Of a stretch of 54,859 nt of DNA, positions 16,675-25,209 are shown in pieces. The translations under genes were made by a program, and so were the position numbers. Source of the stretch: Pseudomonadales bacterium (GTDB taxonomy: Bacteria; Pseudomonadota; Gammaproteobacteria; Pseudomonadales; UBA5862); contig JACKOQ010000007.1 of the NCBI GenBank assembly GCA_024234215.1, positions 1 through 54,859 of the forward strand. The letters run 5' to 3'. The notes beneath the pieces are model-generated. The model saw nothing but the letters and a program-made list of their open reading frames with translations. It was not told where the DNA came from and made no database searches. Position 1 is the first letter of the stretch; each line of letters begins with the position of its first letter.

Positions 16675-17394
16675 CTATTCAATCTGCGTTCCTTCCGAGC
16701 CGCCAACGACAATGTTGAGCAGCGCCCCCGCTCGATCCATCCTGAATACCCGCAGCGGCATGCCATGGTCCTGACACAGGCAGATCGCGGTCAGATCCAT
16801 CACTCCCAATTTGCGATCCAGCACCTCCTGGTAGGTGAGCCGGTCATACTTGATCGCGGATGAGTCGGTGAAGGGGTCGGCAGAGTAGACCCCATCCACC
16901 TTGGTCGCCTTGAGCACCAGTTCGGCATTGATCTCGATGCCGCGCAGACAGGCCGCCGAGTCGGTGGTGAAAAAGGGGTTGCCGGTGCCCGCGGCAAAGA
17001 TCAGCACATCGCCCTGCTCCAGATAGCGAATCGCCTCGCGCCGGTCATAGTGTTCGACCACACCACTCATCGGGATGGCGGACATGACGCGCGAAGAGAT
17101 GTCCGAGCGTTCGAGCGCATCGCGCAGCGCCAGGCTGTTCATCACCGTCGCCAGCATGCCCATGTGGTCACCGGTCACCCGGTCGAGCCCCACCTCATGC
17201 AGTTGCGCGCCACGAAACAGGTTGCCGCCGCCCACGACCAAACCGACCTGCACGCCGATGCCGACCAGCTGGCCAATCTCGAGCGCCATCCGGTCGAGCA
17301 CCTTCGGGTCGATGCCGAAGCTCTGATCGCCGGTCAGCGCCTCTCCACTGAGCTTGAGCAGGATGCGCTTGTACTTGCGGTCTGTTGCTGCCAT
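16675..17394 (-). CDS. pyrH: UMP kinase
   Basis: PyrH phosphorylates UMP to UDP; bacterial enzymes are hexameric amino-acid-kinase-fold proteins under GTP/UTP control. The 239-residue protein has the KLSGEAL nucleotide loop near residue 15, VVGGGNLFRG, GNPFFTTDSAACLRG and KVDGVYSADP motifs, all diagnostic. Length fits (about 241). It lies 20 bp downstream of tsf on the same strand. Confidence 0.97.
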   Translation of the reverse strand: MAATDRKYKRILLKLSGEALTGDQSFGIDPKVLDRMALEIGQLVGIGVQVGLVVGGGNLFRGAQLHEVGLDRVTGDHMGMLATVMNSLALRDALERSDISSRVMSAIPMSGVVEHYDRREAIRYLEQGDVLIFAAGTGNPFFTTDSAACLRGIEINAELVLKATKVDGVYSADPFTDSSAIKYDRLTYQEVLDRKLGVMDLTAICLCQDHGMPLRVFRMDRAGALLNIVVGGSEGTQIE

Positions 17395-17414
17395 TGCGCG
17401 GGCGACCTCCGGGT

Positions 17415-18284
17415 TCAGCTCAAGCCTGCCTGAGCAGCCACTTCGGCCGCGAAGTCGACCTGCTCCTTGACGATCCCTTCACCCACTTCGTAACGGGTGA
17501 ACGAGAGAATCTCGGCGCCGGCCTTCTTGACCAGATCGCCCACCTTGACATCGGGATCCTTGACGAAAGGCTGTTCGACCAGGCTCACCTCCGCCAGGAA
17601 CTTGCGAATGCGGCCATCGATCATCTTCTCGACGATTTCGGCCGGCTTGCCGCTCTCGGCCGCCTGCGCGCTGTAGATCTCGCGCTCTTTGGCGATCACG
17701 TCAGCGGACACATCGGTGCTTCGGACCACCAGCGGATTGCTCGCGGCCACATGCATGGCGATGTCGCGGGCCAGCGCGCTGCTGCCATTCTTCAGCACGA
17801 CCAGCACGCCGATCTTGTTGTTGCCATGCACATAGCTGCCAACGATGGCGGAATCGGCCTGCTTGAGTTCGGCCCGGCGCACACTGATGTTCTCGCCGAT
17901 CTTCTGCACCAGCGCCTCACGCACGGCACCCAGCTCGGAGCCCATCAGTGCATCGACATCGACTGTCTTTGCGGAAAACAACCGATCAACCACCTGCCGC
18001 GAGAAGTTGAGGAAATTTTCGTCCCGGGCCACGAAGTCGGTTTCACTGTTGATCTCGGCCATGACGCCGTAGCTGCCATCTTCCGCCAGTCGGGTGACGA
18101 TGACCCCTTCCGCCGCGATCCGTCCCGCCTTTTTGGCGGCCTTCATGCCGGAAGATTTGCGCAGCTCATCGATCGCCTTCTCGATGTCGCCATTGGCCTC
18201 CTGCAGCGCGCGTTTGCACTCCATCATGCCGAGGCCGGTTCGCTCTCTCAGCTCCTTGACCTGGGAAGCACTGATTGCGGTCAT
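17415..18284 (-). CDS. tsf: Elongation factor Ts
   Basis: EF-Ts is the nucleotide exchange factor of EF-Tu. The 289-residue sequence begins with the UBA-like domain and the signature LRERTGLGMMECKRALQEANGD, then shows the core domain motif ETDFVARDENF. Length fits the family (about 283-290). It follows rpsB after a 140-bp gap that holds two hairpins, and the ATG has an AAGGAGAG Shine-Dalgarno. Confidence 0.97.
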   Translation of the reverse strand: MTAISASQVKELRERTGLGMMECKRALQEANGDIEKAIDELRKSSGMKAAKKAGRIAAEGVIVTRLAEDGSYGVMAEINSETDFVARDENFLNFSRQVVDRLFSAKTVDVDALMGSELGAVREALVQKIGENISVRRAELKQADSAIVGSYVHGNNKIGVLVVLKNGSSALARDIAMHVAASNPLVVRSTDVSADVIAKEREIYSAQAAESGKPAEIVEKMIDGRIRKFLAEVSLVEQPFVKDPDVKVGDLVKKAGAEILSFTRYEVGEGIVKEQVDFAAEVAAQAGLS

Positions 18285-18308
18285 TTACACTCTCCTTCCG
18301 AATTTCAT

Positions 18309-18388
18309 CCGCTGCGCGACAGCTGCAGCGGCCGTTCATCTTCTGCCCGAGCAGCGGGTGAGCGCGCAGCGCACCCATCCGCCCGGGC
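18309..18388 (-). promoter_or_regulatory. Two hairpins in the rpsB-tsf spacer
   Basis: Two inverted repeats lie in the untranslated gap. The first (18345-18388) pairs GCCCG with CGGGC around an inner GGGTG/CACCC stem, with internal loops. The second (18309-18331) is a perfect 7-bp CCGCTGC/GCAGCGG stem with a 9-nt loop. Neither is followed by a T tract, so full termination is not expected. They could attenuate, pause or stabilise the message and so set the EF-Ts to S2 ratio, which is inference. Confidence 0.5.
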
Positions 18389-18424
18389 CTTCATTTCTGC
18401 AAAAGCGGCAGGATTCCGGCCGAC

Positions 18425-19168
18425 TCAGACCGACGCCGACTCATCCTGGACTTCGACGAACTCATCCTGACGCACCACACCGCGCGCCCGCTCCTTGCCG
18501 TCGATGATCGCATCGGCCACTGCGGTCACATAGAGCTGGATGGCGCGAATGGCATCGTCGTTGCCCGGGATCACATAGTCGATGCCTTCAGGGTTGCTGT
18601 TGGTGTCGACAATGGCAATGACCGGTATGCCGAGCTTGCGCGCCTCGGTGATGGCAATGTGCTCGTGGTCGACATCGACGACGAACATCGCGTCGGGCAG
18701 GCCGTTCATCTCTTTGATGCCGCCGATGCTGCGCTCGAGTTTTTCCAGCGTGCGCATCCGCATCAGCGCTTCTTTCTTGGTGATCTTGTCGAAGGTGCCA
18801 TCCTGACTCTGTTTCTCGATCTCCTGATAGCGACGGATCGAGCTGCGAATGGTCTTGTAGTTGGTGAGGGTGCCGCCCAGCCAGCGGTGGCAGACATAGG
18901 GAGCGCCGCAGCGTTCGGCCTGCTCCTTGATGATCTTGCTGGCCGAGCGCTTGGTGCCGACAAACAGAATCTTGCTGTTGCTGGCGGCAAGATCACCAAG
19001 CAGGCCGAGGGCGCGGTTGAACGCCGGCAGGGTGTATTCGAGGTTGATGATGTGAATCTTGTTGCGGGCTCCATAGATGTAGGGGCCCATTTTGGGATTC
19101 CAGTACCGGGTCTGGTGTCCGAAGTGCACTCCGGCCGCCAGCATCTCTTTCATGCTCACGTGTGGCAT
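18425..19168 (-). CDS. rpsB: 30S ribosomal protein S2
   Basis: The 247-residue S2 begins MPHVSMKEMLAAGVHFGHQTRYWNP and contains the family signatures YIYGARNKIHIINLEYT and the IPVIAIVDTNSNPEGIDYVIPGNDDAIRAI region in order. The start is fixed by the conserved N-terminus and by a strong ACAGGAGGC Shine-Dalgarno. The frame remains open 41 codons upstream, but that stretch is the leader RNA. It is the first gene of the long minus-strand cluster. In E. coli S2 represses its own operon by binding the leader, and the hairpins upstream of this gene make the same control likely here. Confidence 0.97.
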   Translation of the reverse strand: MPHVSMKEMLAAGVHFGHQTRYWNPKMGPYIYGARNKIHIINLEYTLPAFNRALGLLGDLAASNSKILFVGTKRSASKIIKEQAERCGAPYVCHRWLGGTLTNYKTIRSSIRRYQEIEKQSQDGTFDKITKKEALMRMRTLEKLERSIGGIKEMNGLPDAMFVVDVDHEHIAITEARKLGIPVIAIVDTNSNPEGIDYVIPGNDDAIRAIQLYVTAVADAIIDGKERARGVVRQDEFVEVQDESASV

Positions 19169-19181
19169 AACGCCTCCTGTT

Positions 19182-19215
19182 GGGTTGAACCTCCACGCAT
19201 CCCATGATTCAACCC
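19182..19215 (-). promoter_or_regulatory. rpsB leader hairpin next to the Shine-Dalgarno, probable S2 autoregulatory element
   Basis: A perfect 8-bp inverted repeat (GGGTTGAA / TTCAACCC) with an 18-nt loop rich in G (GGATG, GGAGG) ends only a few bases before the AGGAGG Shine-Dalgarno of rpsB. Position is as expected for the translational operator bound by free S2 in gammaproteobacteria. The loop itself holds an AGG-type sequence that could mimic a ribosome binding site. Coordinates may be off by one base. Confidence 0.6.
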
Positions 19216-19297
19216 TGTGAGAGGGGCACCCAGAACCATGTGACGATGCGTGTGTGTCGTTTCGTTCGTTGAATTGAGGTGTGCTTCGCACCCCCCC

Positions 19298-19322
19298 CCT
19301 GCCCCTCGTAAAAAGAGGCAGG
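19298..19322 (-). promoter_or_regulatory. Hairpin at the 5' end of the rpsB leader
   Basis: An imperfect stem pairs CCTG/CAGG and CCTC/GAGG with a 2-nt bulge around a 7-nt A/T-rich loop. It begins at the predicted transcription start of the rpsB promoter, so it would be the 5'-terminal structure of the mRNA and may protect it or add to regulation. A run of nine C (G in the RNA) abuts it at 19291-19299. It could instead be read as a weak terminator after the cupin gene, but no T tract follows. Confidence 0.4.
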
Positions 19323-19328
19323 GCGCGG

Positions 19329-19355
19329 ATTATGCCACAGGGCGGAATGCATCAA
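19329..19355 (-). promoter_or_regulatory. Predicted promoter of the rpsB operon
   Basis: On the minus strand a TTGATG -35 (19350-19355) is separated by 15 bp from a CATAAT -10 (19329-19334), followed by a GC-rich discriminator (CCGCGCC). The predicted start near 19322 gives a leader of about 155 nt, close to the long leader known for E. coli rpsB. A GC-rich discriminator is typical of promoters under stringent (ppGpp/DksA) control, which is inference here. The 15-bp spacer is short. Confidence 0.45.
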
Positions 19356-19449
19356 AAGCCGAAGCGGGTTCGATCGAAGCTGGCGGCACTCCAGGTGGAT
19401 ACGGTTGTGATCGCTCCGCGAAACGGGCGAGCCATCGCCCCGTCACCGT

Positions 19450-19965
19450 TCAGCTCTTGGGTTCGCCGAGGACGATCACCTTGTCGGCCGAGAGCCCCTG
19501 CGCGGCGCAAAGCATCCGGTAGGTTCTGAGAATCGCGGCAGCATCGACCATGCCGACCACATTGCCGGCCTCGTCGATGTTGATGTTGGCGCCATAGATC
19601 GCGAACCAGACATCGGTAATGCCTTCCTGATCCTTCGGTGTCATCAGCGTGTGGACCGAACCGGCGGGTTCATAGAGGTAGGAGCCGGGTGCGTTGACGT
19701 AGCTGGGATACTCCTTGTAGAACCAGCGCCCCTTCAGGGTGACCGCAAAGACCGATCCGGTGTGGTAGTGCTTGGTGATGGTGCGTCCGGGCGGCATGCG
19801 GGTGCGCAGAATCCACAATCCCTGGTTCAGATCGACCTGCAACAACTGCATCGAACCACCATCGCCGGTGTCGACGAAGGGCACTTCGCTCTCGCTGATG
19901 TGGATGGCTTCGGTCAGGCCATGCAGCGGAATCATGGGTGGCGGATTGGCAGGCGCAGTGGACAT
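19450..19965 (-). CDS. Cupin-fold dioxygenase-like protein (2,4'-dihydroxyacetophenone dioxygenase family)
   Basis: A 171-residue single-domain cupin. The first cupin motif gives metal ligands H66 and H68 in TKHYHTGSVFAVTLKGRW and probably E85; the second gives H105 in YLYEPAGSVHTL. The spacing and the EPAGSVHTL ending resemble 2,4'-dihydroxyacetophenone dioxygenase-like proteins, non-haem iron enzymes that cleave a C-C bond next to a carbonyl. Many relatives of this family are uncharacterised, so the substrate is not known. The ATG is preceded by a GAGGAAG Shine-Dalgarno at 5 nt; the frame is open a further 33 codons upstream with no conserved sequence. It stands alone between the rpsB promoter and the exporter operon. 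Confidence 0.75.
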   Translation of the reverse strand: MSTAPANPPPMIPLHGLTEAIHISESEVPFVDTGDGGSMQLLQVDLNQGLWILRTRMPPGRTITKHYHTGSVFAVTLKGRWFYKEYPSYVNAPGSYLYEPAGSVHTLMTPKDQEGITDVWFAIYGANINIDEAGNVVGMVDAAAILRTYRMLCAAQGLSADKVIVLGEPKS

Positions 19966-20079
19966 GCGGGCTTCCTCAAAGGGGGAGTGGACAGGGATGT
20001 GTCTGAAAGGTGGCCGGCATTGTTGTGGTGGCGAACCCCGGACCGACTCACCCGGCCGCATCATAGCGCATCCCTGTGG

Positions 20080-21201
20080 TCACGCCATCAGACTGATCGC
20101 CTTGCGAAACCGCGCCAGCGACAGGCCGAACAGTGCCGCTCCGATCAGGCCAAGCGCGGCAAAGTGAGGCCAGACCACCCCAATGCCGGCACCGCGGTAG
20201 AGAATCGCCTGCGAGAAGGCGACGAAGTGGGTGGTGGGCGCCAGCGCCATGATCCACTGCACCAGCTCCGGCATGCTCTCGCGTGGCGTCACTCCGCCCG
20301 AGAGCATCTGCAACGGCAGCAGCACCAGCATCAGCAGCAGGCCGAACTGCGGCATCGATCGGGCCAGGGTGCCGAGGAAGATCCCCATCGAGGTGGTGGC
20401 AAACAGATGCAGCGTGGCGCCGGCCAGAAACAGCAGCAGCGAACCTTCGATCGGCACCGCCAGCAATCCCTGCACCACGCCGAGCAGTGACAGGGTGCAG
20501 GCGACCAGCACCACCAGCCCCATCGCCCACACCTTGCTGGTCATGATCTCGAACGGCGTCACCGGCATCACCAGCAGATGTTCGATGGTGCCATGCTCAC
20601 GCTCGCGAATCAGTGCCGCGCCGGTCAGTACGATCGACAGCATGGTGACGTTGTTGATCACCTCCATCACCGAACCGAACCACGCCTTGTTCAGCTCCGG
20701 ATTGAAGCGCGCCCGCAGCGTCAGTTCGACCGGCAACACACTGTTGCTGCGGTGACGCTGAACGAATTCGGCCACCTCACTGTTCACCATGCTCTGGATG
20801 TAACCGCTACCGGCAAAGGCCTGACTCATGCGGGTCGCATCGACGTTGAGCTGGATGGTCGGTCGACGCCCGGCCAGCAGGTCACGCTCGAAATCGGGCG
20901 GAATGTCGAGCGCGAAGGTGTCGAGCCCGGCATTCATCCGCGCATCCATCTGCGTCTGATTGATCAGCACCGGCGGCATGAAATGGGGTGGGTAGAATGC
21001 GCCGACGATGCGCGTCGACAGCGTCGAACGGTCTTCGTCGACGATCGAGATGGCCGCCCGGTTGAGGCTCTCCGGCATTGCGGTGGCGGCGGAATAGATG
21101 GCGAACGTGAACGCGAACACAATCAGCACCAACATGGTCGGATCTCGAGAAAGACTTCTCAATTCCTTGATTCCAAGATTTAAAATGTTGGAAATGCGCA
21201 T
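20080..21201 (-). CDS. yhhJ: ABC-2 type transporter permease (YhhJ-like)
   Basis: A 373-residue permease with one N-terminal membrane helix (about 20-42), a periplasmic domain (about 45-175) and a cluster of about five helices at the C-terminus, the ABC-2 layout. The EREHGTIEHLLVMPVTPFEIMTSKV block is the conserved coupling region. It begins one base after the rbbA stop and is the third gene of an operon with hlyD- and rbbA-like genes, the same order as yhiI-rbbA-yhhJ of E. coli. It probably forms a channel with the permease half of the RbbA protein. The exported substrate is unknown. Confidence 0.88.
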   Translation of the reverse strand: MRISNILNLGIKELRSLSRDPTMLVLIVFAFTFAIYSAATAMPESLNRAAISIVDEDRSTLSTRIVGAFYPPHFMPPVLINQTQMDARMNAGLDTFALDIPPDFERDLLAGRRPTIQLNVDATRMSQAFAGSGYIQSMVNSEVAEFVQRHRSNSVLPVELTLRARFNPELNKAWFGSVMEVINNVTMLSIVLTGAALIREREHGTIEHLLVMPVTPFEIMTSKVWAMGLVVLVACTLSLLGVVQGLLAVPIEGSLLLFLAGATLHLFATTSMGIFLGTLARSMPQFGLLLMLVLLPLQMLSGGVTPRESMPELVQWIMALAPTTHFVAFSQAILYRGAGIGVVWPHFAALGLIGAALFGLSLARFRKAISLMA

Positions 21202-21202
21202 C

Positions 21203-23968
21203 TCATCGCTCCTGTTTTTTCAGCAGCAGCACGCAGAAGGTGAAGATCACCGGAGTCGCCAGCAGCAGCGCCATCATCTCGGTTTGCAGGTCGGCGAAAC
21301 CGAGTGCCTTGGAGAAGACCCCCCGTGCGACGATCAAAAAATGGGTGGTCGGGTAGATCTGGCCGATCAGCCGACCCACTCCTTCGAGCGAGGAGACCGG
21401 ATCGATCATGCCGGAGAACTGTATCGCCGGCAGCAGGCTGAGCAGCGCAGTGCCGAAGATGGCGGCGATCTGGCTGCGCATGAAGCTGGAGATCAAAAGA
21501 CCGATGGCCGTCGCGGTGCAGACATAGAGCAGCGCGGCCGTCGCCAGCGTCAGAAAGCTCCCCTTCAGCGGCACCCCGAACAGCGTGACGGCCAGCAGGG
21601 TCAGCATCAGGAAGTTCAGCATCGCCAGCGCGACGTAGGGAAGCTGCTTGCCCAGCAGAAACTCCATGCGGGTCACCGGCGTGACGTAGAGGTTGATGAT
21701 CGAACCCAGCTCCTTCTCGCGCACGACGCTGAGCGCGGTCAGCATCGCCGGAATCATCATCAACAGCAGTGGGATCACCGCCGGCACCATCGCCACCAGA
21801 CTCTTGACGTCGGGGTTGTAGCGAAAACGCAGCTCGATGTTGACCAATCCCTGGCTGCCGGCTTGACCGGAACGGCGCAATTGCAGGTCGGCCAGCCACT
21901 TCAGGTGCATGCCACGCACATAGTTCTGCACGGTCTCGGCGCGCTGCGGCATGGCGCCGTCGATCCAGGCGCCAATCTCCACCGGGCGACCACGTTGCAG
22001 GTCGGCAGCAAAACCCGGGGGAATCTCCAGCGCCAGACTGATCTCGCCACTGCGCATGCGTCTGTCCAGTTCTGCATGGTCGGCAATGGGGTGACGCTCG
22101 ATGAAGTAACGCGAGCCAGAGAGGTTCGAGACATAGTCACGGCTCAGCGTGCTCTGATCGCGGTCGAGCACGGCAAAGGTGAGATCCTCGACATCCATGC
22201 TGATGCCATAGCCCATCACCAGCATCAGCAGCAGGCTGCCGAGCAGCGCCAGCGTCAGCCGGATTGGATCACGTCGCAACTCCAATGCCTCGCGCCGGCT
22301 GTAGCTGAACATGCGCTCCGGATCGAAACGGCGGCGCCGGATTGGCGTGGTCGCCGATGCCGAGCCACTCGCCACATCATTGGCCACCTCGACCACGGCA
22401 TGCGGGGGCTCCTCATCGACCACCTCGCGCAGATGGCTGATGAAGGCCTCTTCGAGACTCCCGACTCCACGCTCCGCCACCAGCCGGACCGGGCTGTCGC
22501 TCGCCAGCACCTTGCCGGCATGCATCAGCGAGATGCGATCACAGCGCTCGGCCTCGTTCATGAAGTGGGTCGAGACGAAGATCGTCACCTGGTCATTGCG
22601 TGCCAGGTCGACCATGATCTGCCAGAAGGCATCGCGGGCGATTGGATCGACTCCGGAGGTGGGCTCGTCGAGAATCAGCATCTCGGGCTGATGGATCATC
22701 GCCACCGCCAGCGACAGCCGCTGACGCTGGCCAAGCGGCAGATCCATCGGCAGCATCTCCATGATCTCCAGCAGCCCAAAGCGCTGGCCCATCTCCAGCA
22801 CCCGCCGCGCGACCTGTGCCGGTGCCACGCCGAACAGGCGCGCGTGCAGCAGCAGGTTCTGCCGCACCGTCAGTTCGGCGTAGAGCGAGAAGCCCTGCGA
22901 CATGTAGCCGACCCGGCGCCGGGTGTCGATCGCCTTCGGATCGACCGGCTGACCGAACAGCCAGGCATGCCCCTCGCTGGCGGGCAGCAGGCCGGTGAGC
23001 ATCTTCATCGTCGTGGTCTTGCCACAGCCATTGGAGCCGAGAAAGCCGAAGATCTCGCCGCGCGCGATGCGGAAGCTGACATTGTCGACGGCCACGAAGT
23101 CGCCGAAGCGCATCGTCAGGCCACTGGCCTCGATCGCCGCGTCGCCATCGCCATCGGGCTGGCGCGGCGGAATCACCACCGGCCGATGTTCACGGCGGCG
23201 CAGCTCCGGCAGCAGTGCGATGAAAGCCTGCTCCAGGGTCTCGCTGCCACTTTGCGCCAGCAGTTGCGCCGGCGTGCCACTGGCCAGCACGGTGCCGCCA
23301 TCCATCGCCACCAGCCAGTCGAACCGGGCCGCCTCCTCCATGTAGGCGGTGGCGACCAGCACACTCATCCCGGCGCGGTGGCTGCGAATGCGGTCGATCA
23401 GCTCCCAGAACTGCACGCGGGAGAGCGGATCGACCCCGGTGGTCGGCTCATCGAGAATCAGCAGATCCGGGTCATGGATCAGCGCGCAGCACAGACCCAG
23501 CTTCTGCTTCATGCCGCCGGAGAGCTTGCCGGCCGGACGGTCGCGGAACGGGGCAAGGCCGGTGCTGATGAGCAGTTCGTCGATGCGCCGCCGGCGCTCA
23601 CCATCGCCATGGCCAAACAGCCGGCCGAAGAAATCGATGTTCTCGAACACCGACAGCGTCGCATAGAGGTTGCGGCCAAGCCCCTGTGGCATGTAGGCGA
23701 TGCGCGGGCAGACCGCCAGTCGATGGCGCCGCTGTGCCATGTCGCCATCCAGCACCTCGATCTGACCGGTCTGGATCTCGCGCGCACCGGCAATCAGCGC
23801 CAGCAGGCTCGACTTGCCGACGCCATCCGGTCCGATCAGCCCCACCCGCTGACCGCGCGGAAGCTCCAGTGTCACCGCCTCGAGTGCCCGCACCGCGCCA
23901 TGGTGCAGTGCGACGTCGCGCAGGCAGACAACCGGTGTCAATGTCGGATCGGCAGCACTGTCACTCAT
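21203..23968 (-). CDS. rbbA: RbbA-like ABC transporter: two ATPase domains fused to an ABC-2 permease
   Basis: A 921-residue fusion like E. coli RbbA (911). The first ATPase (about 15-250) has Walker A GPDGVGKSS, signature LSGGMKQ and Walker B LLILDEPTTGVDP. The second (about 285-520) has Walker A GSNGCGKTT, Walker B MLILDEPTSGVDP, but a degenerate signature LPLGQRQ. The C-terminal half (about 560-921) is an ABC-2 permease with a periplasmic loop and five to six helices. RbbA of E. coli was described as a ribosome-bound ATPase, while its context here and there points to a membrane exporter. The ATG overlaps the stop of the HlyD gene by 4 nt (ATGA). A longer frame upstream is disregarded. Confidence 0.9.
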   Translation of the reverse strand: MSDSAADPTLTPVVCLRDVALHHGAVRALEAVTLELPRGQRVGLIGPDGVGKSSLLALIAGAREIQTGQIEVLDGDMAQRRHRLAVCPRIAYMPQGLGRNLYATLSVFENIDFFGRLFGHGDGERRRRIDELLISTGLAPFRDRPAGKLSGGMKQKLGLCCALIHDPDLLILDEPTTGVDPLSRVQFWELIDRIRSHRAGMSVLVATAYMEEAARFDWLVAMDGGTVLASGTPAQLLAQSGSETLEQAFIALLPELRRREHRPVVIPPRQPDGDGDAAIEASGLTMRFGDFVAVDNVSFRIARGEIFGFLGSNGCGKTTTMKMLTGLLPASEGHAWLFGQPVDPKAIDTRRRVGYMSQGFSLYAELTVRQNLLLHARLFGVAPAQVARRVLEMGQRFGLLEIMEMLPMDLPLGQRQRLSLAVAMIHQPEMLILDEPTSGVDPIARDAFWQIMVDLARNDQVTIFVSTHFMNEAERCDRISLMHAGKVLASDSPVRLVAERGVGSLEEAFISHLREVVDEEPPHAVVEVANDVASGSASATTPIRRRRFDPERMFSYSRREALELRRDPIRLTLALLGSLLLMLVMGYGISMDVEDLTFAVLDRDQSTLSRDYVSNLSGSRYFIERHPIADHAELDRRMRSGEISLALEIPPGFAADLQRGRPVEIGAWIDGAMPQRAETVQNYVRGMHLKWLADLQLRRSGQAGSQGLVNIELRFRYNPDVKSLVAMVPAVIPLLLMMIPAMLTALSVVREKELGSIINLYVTPVTRMEFLLGKQLPYVALAMLNFLMLTLLAVTLFGVPLKGSFLTLATAALLYVCTATAIGLLISSFMRSQIAAIFGTALLSLLPAIQFSGMIDPVSSLEGVGRLIGQIYPTTHFLIVARGVFSKALGFADLQTEMMALLLATPVIFTFCVLLLKKQER

Positions 23969-25035
23969 TGCGGCAGTTTGACCTGCAGCTCTTCCGGCCA
24001 CTGCGCCTGCGGATCGATCCGCACATAGGCCATGCCCGGCAGGCCGGTCTTGATCGAGCGGAGATGCTGTTTGAGCAGCTCTGGTGCAATCCGCGCCTTG
24101 ACCCGGAACATCAGCTTCTCGCGCTCACTGGCGGTCTCGACGGTCTTGGGGGTGAATTGCGCCACATCGGCGACGAAGGAGATCTGCGCCGGAATCACAT
24201 ACTCCGGCGCGGCATCCAGCCGCAGACGCACCTCGCTGCCGATCGCCAGCCGGCCGGCAGCGGCCGTGGGCAGAAAGAAGGTCATGTAGACATCGGTCAG
24301 ATCGAGCACATTGAGCAGTCGACTGCCGGCACCGACCACCTCGCCCGGCTGGGCAATGCGGTACTGCACCCGCCCATCGCGCGGCGCCTTCAAGGCGCTG
24401 TCATCGATGTCGGCCTGCAGCCGCTCGATGGTGGCGCGACCGGCTTCGACGGCGGCCAGCGCGCCGGTCACCTGCGCCTGGGCCGTCACGATTGCCGCCT
24501 CCATCGCCACCACCTGTGCTTTCGCGCCATTCAGCGCTGCTTCTGCACTCGCTGCGCGGGCACGACCATCGTCCAGATCCTGCGCGGTCACCACCCCCTT
24601 GGCGGCCAGCAGTTCGGCCCGCTTGAGCCGCTTGCGGGCCACATCCAGCTCAGCCATGCGCTGGGCCACAACCGCCTCGGCGGCCTTTTTTTCACTCTCG
24701 CGCTGTGCCGCCTGACTGCGGGCGGTGGCCACCGCGCTCTCGGCCTGGCGCAGCCGCGCTTCGGCTTCACGCCGCTGCGCAGTGAGCACCTCGGTATCCA
24801 TCTGCGCCACCTGCTGGCCCGCGGTGACGAAATCTCCTTCATCGACCAGAATCGCCTGCACTCGTCCCGGCACCTTGGCCGCCACATCGACCTCGACCGC
24901 CTCGATGCGGCCATTGCCGCTGGCAAAGCCCGCACCCAACGGCGTTGGTTGCAGCCGCTGCCAAACCAGATAGCCAATTGCCACCAGCGCGATCAGCGCA
25001 CCTGCCTTCAGCCATCCTCCAAGCCTCGATTTCAT
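23965..25035 (-). CDS. HlyD-family periplasmic adaptor of the exporter operon
   Basis: A 356-residue membrane fusion protein: N-terminal membrane anchor (about 10-25), lipoyl half-motif EVDVAAKVPGRVQAILVDEG (47-66), a long alpha-helical hairpin (about 80-215, rich in Ala, Glu, Arg and Gln), the second lipoyl half DSALKAPRDGRV, and a beta-barrel domain with GLPGMAYVRI near the C-terminus. Such adaptors link an inner-membrane pump to an outer-membrane channel. It is the first gene of the three-gene operon (equivalent of E. coli yhiI). No TolC homologue lies in the window. Confidence 0.92.
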   Translation of the reverse strand: MKSRLGGWLKAGALIALVAIGYLVWQRLQPTPLGAGFASGNGRIEAVEVDVAAKVPGRVQAILVDEGDFVTAGQQVAQMDTEVLTAQRREAEARLRQAESAVATARSQAAQRESEKKAAEAVVAQRMAELDVARKRLKRAELLAAKGVVTAQDLDDGRARAASAEAALNGAKAQVVAMEAAIVTAQAQVTGALAAVEAGRATIERLQADIDDSALKAPRDGRVQYRIAQPGEVVGAGSRLLNVLDLTDVYMTFFLPTAAAGRLAIGSEVRLRLDAAPEYVIPAQISFVADVAQFTPKTVETASEREKLMFRVKARIAPELLKQHLRSIKTGLPGMAYVRIDPQAQWPEELQVKLPQ

Positions 25036-25209
25036 ACCCCATCCATTGCGTCAAAGTGAAAAAATAATGAGTTTACAGCGTCATGAAGCCTGCAGAGCCT
25101 GACTTCGCGCAAGCATCTCCATCAAAACAGCTGATCCAAGAGATGGCAAGGCGCCGGACTTGGTCATGGGTCGGACAGACTGCTAAAGTGACGAAAAAAG
25201 GAGCTGACC

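Noticed and set aside
19250..19290. An N-terminal extension of S2
   Set aside because: The in-frame extension overlaps the leader hairpin and is not seen in S2 proteins; the AGGAGG site fixes the later start.
21098..24028. A 976-codon plus-strand open frame
   Set aside because: Antisense to rbbA, which has clear Walker motifs; the frame is an artefact of codon bias.
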